This document shows positions 51,668-61,254 of a stretch of 64,000 bases of DNA, piece after piece. Below the pieces are notes generated by a model. It saw only the letters and a list, made by a program, of their open reading frames with translations, was not told the DNA's origin and ran no database searches. A program made the translations under genes and the position numbers. Within the stretch, counting starts at the first letter, position 1. Each line of letters starts with the position of its first letter. The DNA is from UASB124 sp964446935 (GTDB lineage: Bacteria > Babelota > Babeliae > Babelales > RVW-14): contig CAYUQI010000001.1 of assembly GCA_964446935.1 (NCBI GenBank), positions 62,001 to 126,000 on the forward strand, written 5' to 3'.

Positions 51668-53347
51668 ATGAGTCATTTAAAAAGAGTTCTTGGATACACT
51701 AAACCGTATTGGAAAACATTAGTTTTTTCTCTGGTTGCAGCATCATTGTATGGTGTTGTTTCTGCTTTGCCGACCTATGTGCTGAAGCATACAATCGATG
51801 ATATTTTTATCAAGCGATACAGTTATCTAATTGTTCCTTTTATCTTAGCCTTTATTGCTGTGTTTATTGTTAAAGGCATTTTGATGTATGTTTCGAGTTA
51901 TTCGATGCATTGGGTGAATAACAAAGTGACCATTGATATTCGCAATGATTTGTTTTCAAAAATAATTAATTTCCCTCTTTCGTTTCATCAATCAAGCACC
52001 ACAGGGCAACTCATGTCTCATTTTCTTAACGATGTACAAATGATTCAACAGGCGGCAGGTGCAGCTATTCGCGATGGAATCAGAAGCTTTTTTGAAGCAA
52101 TGTTTCTCGTAGGGTTTGCTATCTATCAAAACGCCAAACTTGGAATTCTTTTGATTATTATTGGACCCATTATTGGTTACACCATCAAAAATTTAGGTCG
52201 GGCTCGCAAACAGGCCTCTTTAGCTATTCAATCTCAACTGGGATTCATTAGTTCAATGCTTCAAGAAACATTTACAGGAGTTCGTGAAATTAAAGCATTT
52301 AACGCAGAAAGAGAGGAGCAGAATCGGTTTAAAGATCTTTTGGCCCGATGTTTCCATGCCATTATGTTTAACGTTCATGTTGAATGTATCCTGCCTGCCT
52401 TAGTTGAGGCTATTGCCGTGATGGGGTGTGGTGTTATTTTTTATGTGGCAGCACATCAGGTACTTGCGGGTTCCATTACCGCTGGTCAGCTTACCGCTTT
52501 TGTTGCTGCTGTGATATTGGCATATCAGCCGCTCAAAAAAATTATTTCCGTTTATTCTGAAATTCAGTATGGTCTTGCAGCCGCTGAACGTATTTTCGCT
52601 GTACTTGATCAAGTGTACCCTGCAACACAAAATCGCTTTAATGAATTAAAGACATTTTCTAATCAGATTGTTTTTGAGCATGTTTCATTTAATTACAGCG
52701 AAAATATCCCTGTTTTTTCATCGCTCTCATTAACAATCAAAAGGGGGGAAGCAATTGGTATTGTTGGCTCATCTGGATGTGGGAAAAGCACATTTTGTGA
52801 TCTTTTGTTAGGGTTTATTAATCCAACATCTGGAAGAATTTTAATTGATGGCCATGATATTACAAAAGTTTCATTTGTTAGCTTACGTGATCATCTTGGT
52901 TACGTAGGGCAACGCACATTCTTGTTTAATGATACTATTGTACGAAACGTTGCATATGCCAATCCGATGGCAAGTAATGAGGCAATTGTCAAAGCTTGCA
53001 AAGCTGCACATGCGCATGAATTTATTCAGGTATTGCCTGACAAATATCAAACTATGGTGGGAGAAAATGGAACGTTGCTCTCTGGTGGACAGAAACAACG
53101 ACTTACCATTGCGCGAGCATTGCTTAAAAATCCTGATATTCTTATTTTTGATGAGGCAACCTCTGCTTTGGATGAAGATTCAGAACACATGATTCGGCTT
53201 GCCATTGATGAAATTAAAGGCAAGAAAACGCTTATTATCGTTTCGCACCGACCAACCATGTTGCAGAATCTTGATCGTGTATTGCTCATTGGTAACGGAG
53301 TTATTCAAGAAGTTACCGGTGATGTTTCTAAACAGTTGTATTTATAA
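51668..53347 (+). CDS. MsbA-like ABC exporter (half-transporter)
   Basis: 559 residues from the first ATG at 51668; an upstream TTG at 51632 is in frame. Six membrane helices (residues 15-305) fused to an ATPase domain. Walker A GSSGCGKST, Q-loop VGQRTFLFNDTI, signature LSGGQKQRLTIARALL, Walker B ILIFDEATSALD, H-loop IVSHRP. It works as a homodimer. Members flip lipid A precursors, other lipids or drugs; with LptF/G present, a lipid A flippase is a reasonable inference. Monocistronic with a terminator after a 200 nt 3' region. Confidence 0.88.
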   Translation: MSHLKRVLGYTKPYWKTLVFSLVAASLYGVVSALPTYVLKHTIDDIFIKRYSYLIVPFILAFIAVFIVKGILMYVSSYSMHWVNNKVTIDIRNDLFSKIINFPLSFHQSSTTGQLMSHFLNDVQMIQQAAGAAIRDGIRSFFEAMFLVGFAIYQNAKLGILLIIIGPIIGYTIKNLGRARKQASLAIQSQLGFISSMLQETFTGVREIKAFNAEREEQNRFKDLLARCFHAIMFNVHVECILPALVEAIAVMGCGVIFYVAAHQVLAGSITAGQLTAFVAAVILAYQPLKKIISVYSEIQYGLAAAERIFAVLDQVYPATQNRFNELKTFSNQIVFEHVSFNYSENIPVFSSLSLTIKRGEAIGIVGSSGCGKSTFCDLLLGFINPTSGRILIDGHDITKVSFVSLRDHLGYVGQRTFLFNDTIVRNVAYANPMASNEAIVKACKAAHAHEFIQVLPDKYQTMVGENGTLLSGGQKQRLTIARALLKNPDILIFDEATSALDEDSEHMIRLAIDEIKGKKTLIIVSHRPTMLQNLDRVLLIGNGVIQEVTGDVSKQLYL

Positions 53348-53430
53348 GTGAGTTTTGAAAGAAGTGGTGGTTGCCAGTACAAGGTCCATTAGAATCGTAA
53401 CCCTGAAGAAACAAGATCATACGATATTTT

Positions 53431-53515
53431 GTCCCCCTGCCCGTCCGCCGAAGAGGGCTTACCTTCGCCCAGGTGGCTACGGTGGCCGGCGCGAAGGCTG
53501 GGAACTCGCCTGCGA
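53431..53515. repeat. GC-rich islet with inverted repeat
   Basis: About 72% GC over 85 bp in an otherwise AT-leaning region. It contains CCTTCGC (53462-53468) and GCGAAGG (53491-53497) as inverted arms flanking AGGTGGCTACGGTGGCC. Similar short GC-rich tracts (CTTCGCTAAAGTTACGGCG near 13275) exist elsewhere in the window, so a dispersed element is likely. Confidence 0.55.
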
Positions 53516-53551
53516 TCCATATCCTTAAAAAATTATTATGCTGACGTACGT

Positions 53552-53585
53552 AAAAGGGCCATGAATTTAAGTTCATGGCCCTTTT
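53552..53585. terminator. Bidirectional rho-independent terminator
   Basis: A 14 bp perfect stem AAAAGGGCCATGAA / TTCATGGCCCTTTT with a 6 nt loop, between the convergent ABC exporter gene and the exported beta-rich protein gene. Confidence 0.93.
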
Positions 53586-53606
53586 TGCATTGTAAAATGT
53601 GCACAA

Positions 53607-55661
53607 TTAGACTAGATCGTACAACAAGCTACCTGATAGTATTTCGAATGTTGCTGCTGGCCCAACGATAACATTAACATTACCAGCCGTAGTTCCATTG
53701 CCAAATGCTATAAATTGGCTTTCGGAAATTCCGCCTGGATTTTGAATGTAATTATACCCATCCATCATTAAACGACCACCAGTAAAACGCATGCCTGTTG
53801 TTGTTGACATCAACGTTGCACCATTAATCGACAACGTTGCATAGGCATTTTCGCATACGATCAAATCTCTGTTTGCAATTGGAGGTGAATAGGAGAATGT
53901 CATACGTTCATCAAGATGCATGGTGCCAAAACGACTAATATACAGTGTTTTGCTGGTTTGGAATCCAAAGGTTCCTGTTCCAACAATGTCCCACAAACCC
54001 TTAACAAAAAGAGCACCTTGTGTGTAGGTAAAGTCGCCGTCTTGTTCCCATACCACATCACCTAATGACACGGTACAACGATCATCCATGCAACGAATTT
54101 GATTTTCAGAAATCCCCCTGATGCCGATATTATCAATCAAGAGCGACGAACCTGGACGAAGTACAAGCGAACCCCCGGTACCAATTTCTAGAATCTTGCC
54201 TTTGCCGTTGAGTATAGTTGCACCTTCAAAATACAGTGTTGTTGTGAGTGTTTGATGCTCCCCGATTTCGACTGTTGTCAGATTCCCAAAAATCAGTGTT
54301 GATTCATCACCCATTGCGAGGCCTGGTGAGCTTACAGGGAAACTCTTAAGTAAGATGTTTTTGTATTTGAGCAATTGACCAGAATCGATGGTAACAAGTG
54401 CGGTATTTGGACTAAGGGCGAATTGATAGGCAAAACCGTCACCGTCAATTTCTGGATCTGCATTAACAATCATTGGACGTAGGGGAGAGACTATCAATTC
54501 ACGATCGAGCTTTTTGTTGGCTGCAATCTTATGAGGGCCAACTTTAAGGTTATCTCCTTTGCGAACAGAACCACCGCGCAAATAGGTGACATATTTGGTG
54601 TTAAGCGTTTCATAGTTAGCGCCAAAGCGAATGTTATTGATGTCATTGTAATCAAGTGGATTGTAATACATGGTTGCATTGTCAACGGTTAACGTAGCAT
54701 TTTGATCGAATCGCATCAAATAAGGGCCTACGTTAACAAGACAAGACCCCTCTACATAAATACCACCATTGGAAAAATTATAGTTGCGGTCCATATCAAT
54801 GTTGACGTTGTAAAAATCTAACTGTGATGTTTCATCTTCAAAGACAATGCTACCTGAACCTAGACCACCGATAATGGTGTCATACATGGTTACGGTTGTG
54901 TTTTTCTTAATCCAAATAGTTGCACCATGGGAAAGGTCTATTTCATTGTTGTTACCAAGAATAAGCGCATCCCCCTGGAAGATCCATTGGCCGTAAAGAA
55001 TGCTGTCAGCGCCAAGGGCAAGATTTTTGGCGTTAACAAAAAGGAGGGTATCCGTCCATGTTAATGCTTTTTGGCCAGTAGAAAGATTAAATGAATTGAA
55101 ATTAACCGTTCCTGAACCGGTCAATAGTACATTGTCACCAAGCCCCAAATTATCTTCTAATCCAATGGTTCCACCAGACATCACAATGTTTTGATTGAGT
55201 TCACTTTGTATGCCCATTGACAGTGACGATTGATGGTTAGCAATAGTTATAGCATTTGGCTCTTTGAATCGTTGTAATCCTGTGAATCGATTATTATTGC
55301 CTCTGGCCAAACATTTGAAAGGAATTTCATCAAGTGTGAAGCCATGACATCTTGTATCGCCAGGCATGTAAATAGAATAGGTGTTATTAGGGTCTAACGT
55401 ACATGTTAATTGCAACGTATAGAGTCCATCAGTTAAAAAACCATTGTCAAAATATAACGGTTTTCCTGTTAATTGACTTGGCCAATTCAGTTTAATTGTT
55501 CCGTCAACATGCCAGACATTGCGTACTGCCTCTATATCCAATACTTGGTTATTATGTAAAGTCTCAATTGTTGATGATTCAAGCCCTTGAAAATAAATGC
55601 CGGCATTTGCAGATAAACACCAACACGTAAGAACTATCGTCAAATATATTTTATACTTCAT
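53607..55661 (-). CDS. Large exported beta-rich (likely beta-helix) protein 1
   Basis: 684 residues from the ATG at 55661 (CGGAAGC upstream). Signal peptide 1-20 (IVLTCWCLSANA). The mature protein is Gly/Asn/Thr-rich with many short strands at roughly 20-residue spacing (GTVNFNSFNLSTGQKALTWT, DALILGNNNEIDLSHGATIW, TLYFEGATILNGKGKILEIG), typical of right-handed beta-helix proteins such as adhesins and polysaccharide-binding surface proteins. No autotransporter barrel or sorting signal is recognised. Adjacent paralogue-like gene upstream, 28 nt away. Function unknown; surface exposure is inferred. Confidence 0.72.
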   Translation of the reverse strand: MKYKIYLTIVLTCWCLSANAGIYFQGLESSTIETLHNNQVLDIEAVRNVWHVDGTIKLNWPSQLTGKPLYFDNGFLTDGLYTLQLTCTLDPNNTYSIYMPGDTRCHGFTLDEIPFKCLARGNNNRFTGLQRFKEPNAITIANHQSSLSMGIQSELNQNIVMSGGTIGLEDNLGLGDNVLLTGSGTVNFNSFNLSTGQKALTWTDTLLFVNAKNLALGADSILYGQWIFQGDALILGNNNEIDLSHGATIWIKKNTTVTMYDTIIGGLGSGSIVFEDETSQLDFYNVNIDMDRNYNFSNGGIYVEGSCLVNVGPYLMRFDQNATLTVDNATMYYNPLDYNDINNIRFGANYETLNTKYVTYLRGGSVRKGDNLKVGPHKIAANKKLDRELIVSPLRPMIVNADPEIDGDGFAYQFALSPNTALVTIDSGQLLKYKNILLKSFPVSSPGLAMGDESTLIFGNLTTVEIGEHQTLTTTLYFEGATILNGKGKILEIGTGGSLVLRPGSSLLIDNIGIRGISENQIRCMDDRCTVSLGDVVWEQDGDFTYTQGALFVKGLWDIVGTGTFGFQTSKTLYISRFGTMHLDERMTFSYSPPIANRDLIVCENAYATLSINGATLMSTTTGMRFTGGRLMMDGYNYIQNPGGISESQFIAFGNGTTAGNVNVIVGPAATFEILSGSLLYDLV

Positions 55662-55689
55662 AGTGCTTCCGTTTTTATAAAAATTATAA

Positions 55690-56949
55690 TTATCGAACAT
55701 TATTGATTATCAATTTGTTAGAGCCTTGTAAGTCTAATATCAATGATGCTGCTGAGTTTATTGTGAGATCGAAATCGTTATTTTGATTAATGCCATCACC
55801 AAGGCTAAGGCTCCCTGTTCCGATAATGCCTGTTCTCCCATTGATACGTAGAATTCCCTTGGTAAAAGTCTGAGACCCGGGTCCAATGATGTAAAAATTA
55901 CAATTGTCTAAAATCATTTCGGATGTTTTATCAACAAATGCCCAGTCCATTGACAAAGAAGTTGATACTTGTATTGATGGCCCAAAATAAACTTTAGTAT
56001 TTGCTTCCGTTGTAAATACAGCGCCAGAACTAGCTCCCCAATCTGAGTTAAAAAAGCTTGCGGTTGCATTGGGATTATTCGCTATAAAATTAACATTGTA
56101 CCTAAAATGCATAAAATCCTGTGGCTCAACGGCAAGAAACAGATCACTAACTGTTTGATCTGTGGTAATTCTAAATGTTACATTTTCGAATATAAACGCA
56201 GAACATCCATAAAATTCAAAAGACCTGGAATTTGCATTATTAAAGGTTACGTTTCGAATTATAATTGTTTTATTGGCTGTCAGACTATTGTTACGTGCTC
56301 CATTGAAAGCAATTACCCCGCCATTCAAATCAATGGTATTGCCATGTCCATCAATAATACCCTCAATTGGGGAAGAAGAATTCCACGCACCTTCGTCTCC
56401 AACTATTTTTGATTCAAAAACCAAATATCCAGACGTCATGGTAAGATTGTGAGAAAGGTGTAAGGTATGTCCATTGAGTTGAATACATCCGCATCCATCT
56501 ACATTGACCCATTCATTATTAAAATGGTTTCCACAGTATTTACGTCGATGTGCAAATGGAGGAAGTGGGACAGAATTTTGGTGGTTCCACTCTTGAGCGC
56601 CAATAATTTGGCAGTCTCCCAAATGTAAATCATTGTCAAGAATAACGTTGCCTGTTCGCAGATCCATTACCCCATCAACCGTTCCAGTAGTTCTCAATCG
56701 CACTGGGGCGCCGTTACCAGGAGTGGGGGTATCGGAGAATGCTCCTGCTGGTTGAGAGAAACTAAACCCATACAAAAAGGTAATGTCTCCTCTTGCATAC
56801 TGATCTGGCCCAAAGAAATGGGTTCCAGTTAGTATCAAGCTTTTTCCGGCATCCGGACCGGCAATAGTATCAAGATTTCCTGAAGTTGCCTGAAGCGCGC
56901 TTCCTATAACAATAAAGAGCGCTAATAGATAATAAAAAGTTCTTTTCAT
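55690..56949 (-). CDS. Exported beta-rich (likely beta-helix) protein 2
   Basis: 419 residues. Signal peptide 1-21 (LALFIVIGSALQA). The mature part has repeated short strands with Asn/Gly turns (NTIDLNGGVIAFNG, IIIRNVTFNNANSRSFEF, FIFENVTFRITTDQTV), again pointing to a parallel beta-helix. It ends flush with gene 1 downstream. The two proteins share style and vocabulary (LDTIAGPDAGKSLILTG; LRINGRTGIIGTGSLSLG). Unlike gene 1 it has several cysteines around residue 140-155 (FAHRRKYCGNHFNNEWVNVD). Function unknown. Confidence 0.7.
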   Translation of the reverse strand: MKRTFYYLLALFIVIGSALQATSGNLDTIAGPDAGKSLILTGTHFFGPDQYARGDITFLYGFSFSQPAGAFSDTPTPGNGAPVRLRTTGTVDGVMDLRTGNVILDNDLHLGDCQIIGAQEWNHQNSVPLPPFAHRRKYCGNHFNNEWVNVDGCGCIQLNGHTLHLSHNLTMTSGYLVFESKIVGDEGAWNSSSPIEGIIDGHGNTIDLNGGVIAFNGARNNSLTANKTIIIRNVTFNNANSRSFEFYGCSAFIFENVTFRITTDQTVSDLFLAVEPQDFMHFRYNVNFIANNPNATASFFNSDWGASSGAVFTTEANTKVYFGPSIQVSTSLSMDWAFVDKTSEMILDNCNFYIIGPGSQTFTKGILRINGRTGIIGTGSLSLGDGINQNNDFDLTINSAASLILDLQGSNKLIINNVR

Positions 56950-57069
56950 AGAACCATCTCCCTTCCTTTTTTTAAAGGTGATAAAAAATGCTTTTTATAT
57001 GTTGACAATTTTTTAGAATAAAAACAAGAACTAGGCTATTTACGAGTCAATCAAATGATTGAATTAATA

Positions 57070-57094
57070 AAATATAATGAGAAACATTATATTT
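57070..57094 (-). terminator. Possible AT-rich terminator after topA
   Basis: AAATATAATG pairs perfectly with CATTATATTT around a 5 nt loop, 30 nt after the topA stop; a T-rich tail follows on the minus strand. AT-only base pairs make it weak, and it may instead be part of the promoter region for the beta-rich protein genes. Confidence 0.4.
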
Positions 57095-57123
57095 CTATGA
57101 CTTAGTGGGGGAGTGTAGAATTA

Positions 57124-59388
57124 TTACTTGCTATATCCACATTCTTTATTGGGGCAGGTGGTTTTAACTTCGCCACCTTTTTTGGTAATCACCAAATACG
57201 GGCTCTTGCATTTTGGACATGGCGTTTCATCAACGTCACCAAAAATGGCAAACTTGCATTGTGGATATTTGGAGCAGCCCCAAAAGCTACCACCACGCCA
57301 ACGACGTTTTACTAAGTCGCCACCGCAACTTGGGCACGGCATTTTGAGCTTTTCTTGGTGAATGTATTTACACTCTGGATATCCAGAACATGAAATGAAC
57401 GGACCATAACGGCTCATGCGGCGAACTAATGGTTTGTTGCATTGAGGACAATTGAGATCCAATGCCGTGTCGGTTCGCTCTTCAAGTACAATCTTACCAT
57501 CTTCGGTGCGGCTAAAGTTTGAGGTAAAATTACACTTAGGGAATGTTGAGCAGCCGACAAATTCACCGTTTCTGCTAAAGCGAACAACTAATTTATTACC
57601 ACACGTTGGGCATGGAATTTCAGTTTCTTCAGCTCGTCGGTCTTGAACCTTACCACCAAAGGCAATAAGATCCTTTTTAAATTTGTCATAGAAAACATTG
57701 AGTACTTTGTCACGATCTGCTTCGCCTTGGGCTATGCGATCGAGATCTTCTTCCATTTTAGCGGTAAATGTAATGTTGATAATGTCTGGTAAGTTTTTGA
57801 CGAGCATATCATTAACTTTTTTGCCCAGTTCACTTGGGAAGAACTTTTTTTGCTCTTTGGAAACATAACCACGTTTTTGTATTGTCGACAAAATAGCAGC
57901 ATAGGTACTAGGACGGCCGATACCTCGTTTTTCGAGCTCCTTGACCAACGTGGCTTCAGTATAACGGGGTGGCGGCTGTGTGAAGTGCTGCTTAGGATCT
58001 ATCTTGCTCAGGCTAAGTTCAAGTTTTTCTTTAATTTCTTTAGGTATTTTGACGGCTTTAGCTTCTTCTTCATCCTCTTCAATCATGTACACTTTTAAAA
58101 AGCCATCAAACATGAGCGTTGAGCCGGTTGCTCTGAACATGTATTTGCCGCCTTCAATAGTTACTTGTCGTTGAAAGTATTCAGCGGCTTCCATTTGGCA
58201 GGCAACAAAACGCTTCCAAATCAATTCATACAATTTTGCTTGTTCTGGGGAGGCATATTTGGCGACATACGATGGATGTTTGGTGACATCGATGGGACGA
58301 ATGGCTTCGTGTGCGTCCTGCGCACCTTTTTTATCATAAACATTGGCTTGTTTAGGTAAATATTCTTTACCAAATTCTTTGTTAATGTATTCGCGTGTTG
58401 CGCTCAATGCGGTATCGGAGATACGAAGCGAGTCAGTACGCATGTAGGTGATAAGAGCTTCAGGGGTGCTTTTATCAGAAAGCGTAATGCCTTCATATAA
58501 TTTTTGCGCTACAGACATGGTTTTATCAACAGAAAATCCAAGTTTGTTATAGGAATCCTGTTGTAATGTGCTTGTCATGAAAGGAGCTGGAGGGTTTTTG
58601 GCACGCTTTTTTTCGGTAATTTTTGTAACGATAAAAGTTTCTTTTTTTAGTGCAGCGACAATGCTGTCTGCTTCTTTTTGATTTTTAATATCAGCTTTGT
58701 TTGCGCCTATTTTTATTAATTCAGCAATAAAGTTGGTTTTGCTGTTAATGCCAAATAATCCGTGAATAGTCCAATATTCTTCCGGTTTGAATGCAACAAT
58801 TTCAGCTTCTCGATCGCAAACGAGCATAACAGCAACCGATTGAACACGGCCAGCGGAAAGTCCTTTGCTTATTTTACGCCACAAAATTGGTGATACCTCG
58901 TATCCCACCCAACGGTCTAAAATGCGGCGAGCTTGTTGAGCGTTAACCAGATTCATATTGATGTCAGTTTTATGATCAATAGCTTCAATAACGGCGGGTT
59001 TGGTGATTTCGTTGAAGGTAATTCGGTGAATGCGTGCTGGATCTGCAAATACTTTTTCAATTTCCTGGCCTATGTGCCAAGAAATGATTTCACCTTCGCG
59101 ATCAGGGTCTGAGGCTAAAAGAATTTCGCTGCAATCGCGGGCTTGTTTGCAAATATCGGCAATAACAGAAGCTTTGTCTTTGAGTGGTTTATATTGAATT
59201 TCAAACTTGTGCGTTTTTTCATCTTGAACAATACCAAGTGTTCGCTCTGGTAAATCTTTAACATGTCCAAATGTAGACATGATCCTAAAGTCTTTGCCTA
59301 AAAACTTAGAAATAGTTTTTATTTTAGCAGGAGACTCAACAATAAGTAGTTTTGGTCCATTGTCCTTCATGCTCTTTTTTCTTCTCAT
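57124..59388 (-). CDS. topA: DNA topoisomerase I
   Basis: 754 residues. Type IA enzyme that relaxes negative supercoils. Toprim start LLIVESPAKIKTISKFLG, acidic DPDREGE metal motif, active-site Tyr in TYMRTDSLRIS, and four C-terminal zinc ribbons (CPTCGNKL, CPQCNKPL, CPSCGGDL, CPKCKSPY). The GTG-free ATG at 59388 is used; an alternative ATG at 59370 would trim six residues. Single-gene unit; about 350 nt of non-coding sequence separates it from the divergent operon. Confidence 0.96.
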   Translation of the reverse strand: MRRKKSMKDNGPKLLIVESPAKIKTISKFLGKDFRIMSTFGHVKDLPERTLGIVQDEKTHKFEIQYKPLKDKASVIADICKQARDCSEILLASDPDREGEIISWHIGQEIEKVFADPARIHRITFNEITKPAVIEAIDHKTDINMNLVNAQQARRILDRWVGYEVSPILWRKISKGLSAGRVQSVAVMLVCDREAEIVAFKPEEYWTIHGLFGINSKTNFIAELIKIGANKADIKNQKEADSIVAALKKETFIVTKITEKKRAKNPPAPFMTSTLQQDSYNKLGFSVDKTMSVAQKLYEGITLSDKSTPEALITYMRTDSLRISDTALSATREYINKEFGKEYLPKQANVYDKKGAQDAHEAIRPIDVTKHPSYVAKYASPEQAKLYELIWKRFVACQMEAAEYFQRQVTIEGGKYMFRATGSTLMFDGFLKVYMIEEDEEEAKAVKIPKEIKEKLELSLSKIDPKQHFTQPPPRYTEATLVKELEKRGIGRPSTYAAILSTIQKRGYVSKEQKKFFPSELGKKVNDMLVKNLPDIINITFTAKMEEDLDRIAQGEADRDKVLNVFYDKFKKDLIAFGGKVQDRRAEETEIPCPTCGNKLVVRFSRNGEFVGCSTFPKCNFTSNFSRTEDGKIVLEERTDTALDLNCPQCNKPLVRRMSRYGPFISCSGYPECKYIHQEKLKMPCPSCGGDLVKRRWRGGSFWGCSKYPQCKFAIFGDVDETPCPKCKSPYLVITKKGGEVKTTCPNKECGYSK

Positions 59389-59737
59389 CCCACACCGCCC
59401 CCGGGAAAAAAATTATAAAAATCTCATGTTTTCTGTGTCCTTAATAAGCTTAGTTTTTTACCAGGTGTCAAGTATTTGTCAAAGCATTTCTTTACTGAAG
59501 CTACCTTTAGTGTATTAATATTATTTTTTATTTGTCAATATTGATTGGTATTTGTGCATTATTTAGTATTTAAAATCGATATAGTTTGGTTTGGTTGAAC
59601 GAGGCTGAAAAATACCTTATTTGAAAAGGTTCGTTTGGGGCTTCGAGCTTAATTTGATTTTTACGTGAGATTTGGGTAGGTTCTTCTCTATTGAGGTTGT
59701 CTTTCAGGTGTTTTTCAAGTTTATTTAGGTTTGATCC
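59389..59737. other. Divergent intergenic region
   Basis: 349 bp, AT-rich, with no gene, repeat or strong hairpin recognised. It must hold promoters for topA and the rightward membrane-protein operon, but no clear -10/-35 pair was identified. Confidence 0.6.
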
Positions 59738-60382
59738 ATGAATTTTGATTTATTATTATCTACATGGCGTGACTCTTTGGCTTTGTTCTCGTGGTCACAA
59801 ATAAAACTTTGTTTGTTGGGAACGGTAGCTACATGGCTGCGGTCAATGACAATAATGTTCAGACTTTTTTGGTGGTTGATTGTTGGATTGTTCGCCCTTG
59901 GCTATTGGTGTCCATTTGGATGGAGTCGGTTTGTTGTTTTTATGATGTGGTTGGTATTGTTGTACCTCATAATGTTATCTGTTCGTCCTTCGTTAGAACG
60001 TAAAGATTATTTTTATTTCGGTCATTATATTTTGCGTATATGGGCAATTGGAGTTGTTTTAATACTCTTCAAATATTGTGGCGTTACACAAATTTTACTT
60101 GCATGGCTGCTTTTTTATTTTGATTCAAATGGATCATTGAATGCTGTGGTATCTACATTAAAGGCCACTTTCAAAATGTATTTATTCTTTTTACCATTTT
60201 TTGCTGTTTTATCTTTGGTGGCTTTTATCCTTGGATATTTCTATTCTTGGTTAATGGGGTTCTTTGATATTCCCCTTTTGAAAACGTTTTTCTCTCTTGT
60301 TATCTCCCTATTTGTTTGTTCAGTGCTTAGTGTGTATTATATTAAACTTAAGCATCAACACTACAAACTCATTTTTGAATAA
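59738..60382 (+). CDS. Multi-pass membrane protein of unknown function 1
   Basis: 214 residues, about five to six membrane helices, rich in Trp, Phe and Tyr (MTIMFRLFWWLIVGLFALGYWCPFGW). No family recognised. The segment WLLFYFDSNGSLNAVVSTLKATFKMYLFFLPFFAVLSLV looks like a cytoplasmic loop followed by a helix. First gene of the operon leading to plsC and the Bat-type genes. Start preceded by AGGTTTGATCC, a weak ribosome site. A role in membrane or envelope organisation is inferred from context only. Confidence 0.7.
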   Translation: MNFDLLLSTWRDSLALFSWSQIKLCLLGTVATWLRSMTIMFRLFWWLIVGLFALGYWCPFGWSRFVVFMMWLVLLYLIMLSVRPSLERKDYFYFGHYILRIWAIGVVLILFKYCGVTQILLAWLLFYFDSNGSLNAVVSTLKATFKMYLFFLPFFAVLSLVAFILGYFYSWLMGFFDIPLLKTFFSLVISLFVCSVLSVYYIKLKHQHYKLIFE

Positions 60383-60390
60383 TTGGAACT

Positions 60391-61254
60391 ATGTATACGA
60401 TTATTAAAGCCTGGTACTATTCAGTTGGTTTAGTTAATCCGTTTAATCTGTTTCCCATGCTTAAAAATGGGATTACAACATATTGGCGATCTTCACTGGA
60501 ATTTATCACCAACTTCGCATGGCTTGTTTTACTTGATGCTCTTCTCTTCTTGTCGTTTGGTGATTTGATTGTTAAAGCAACGGTGCTTCATGCCAAAACC
60601 GGGGCTCAACCGGGTGGAATTGTTGTCTTTCTTACCTTAATACAGTCGATGACGTGTTTTGTTCTTTCCGTCATTTTTTTACTTCTTATTCGTAAAGATA
60701 GCTCATTTGATACTAGAATTTATATCAAGGCATACTTTTTTCGATATATTCAGTTACAGTTTTTGTTTTCTATCATCTTTATACTCGGCATCTATGGTTT
60801 AATGCTTGCTGGTATTACAAAATTGCCTACAATCCCATGGATTCTTTTGCTTGTTGCTAAAGTGCTACAGGTTATCATCGCGTTTTATTGGCTTGATTCA
60901 TCAAATCGTGTTATAGATCTTTTTTCTGCATGTGAGCGTGCGGTTAATTTGATTTTTTATAATATTCCCTTTATTACCTTTCTGCTGGGAACAGCGTGGT
61001 TGCTTGATGTCATGTTGTCGTATGTTTTTAGTCTTATTGTTGAACAGGATCTGTCACATGTCCTTTTTGCCAATACTCTTATGACAGATATGCTTAAAAA
61101 TTTTGCAACATTCTCAATGCTCGTTAAATTTATTACTATTAAATACAGTACTTTTTTATTCGAATACATATGGCTTAGCTTTTTGTTTGTATTTTATTCT
61201 AAAAAACGACGAGAGCGTTACGCCTCGAGCTTGTTTGAACGACAATGGCATTAA
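60391..61254 (+). CDS. Multi-pass membrane protein of unknown function 2
   Basis: 287 residues, about six membrane helices, no family recognised. Starts 8 nt after gene 1 and its 3' end overlaps plsC by 10 nt, so it is cotranscribed and probably coupled. Its amphipathic N-terminus MYTIIKAWYYSVGLVNPFNL and cationic C-terminus KKRRERYASSLFERQWH are cytosolic candidates. Helices show no conserved charged residues that would suggest transport. Confidence 0.7.
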   Translation: MYTIIKAWYYSVGLVNPFNLFPMLKNGITTYWRSSLEFITNFAWLVLLDALLFLSFGDLIVKATVLHAKTGAQPGGIVVFLTLIQSMTCFVLSVIFLLLIRKDSSFDTRIYIKAYFFRYIQLQFLFSIIFILGIYGLMLAGITKLPTIPWILLLVAKVLQVIIAFYWLDSSNRVIDLFSACERAVNLIFYNIPFITFLLGTAWLLDVMLSYVFSLIVEQDLSHVLFANTLMTDMLKNFATFSMLVKFITIKYSTFLFEYIWLSFLFVFYSKKRRERYASSLFERQWH

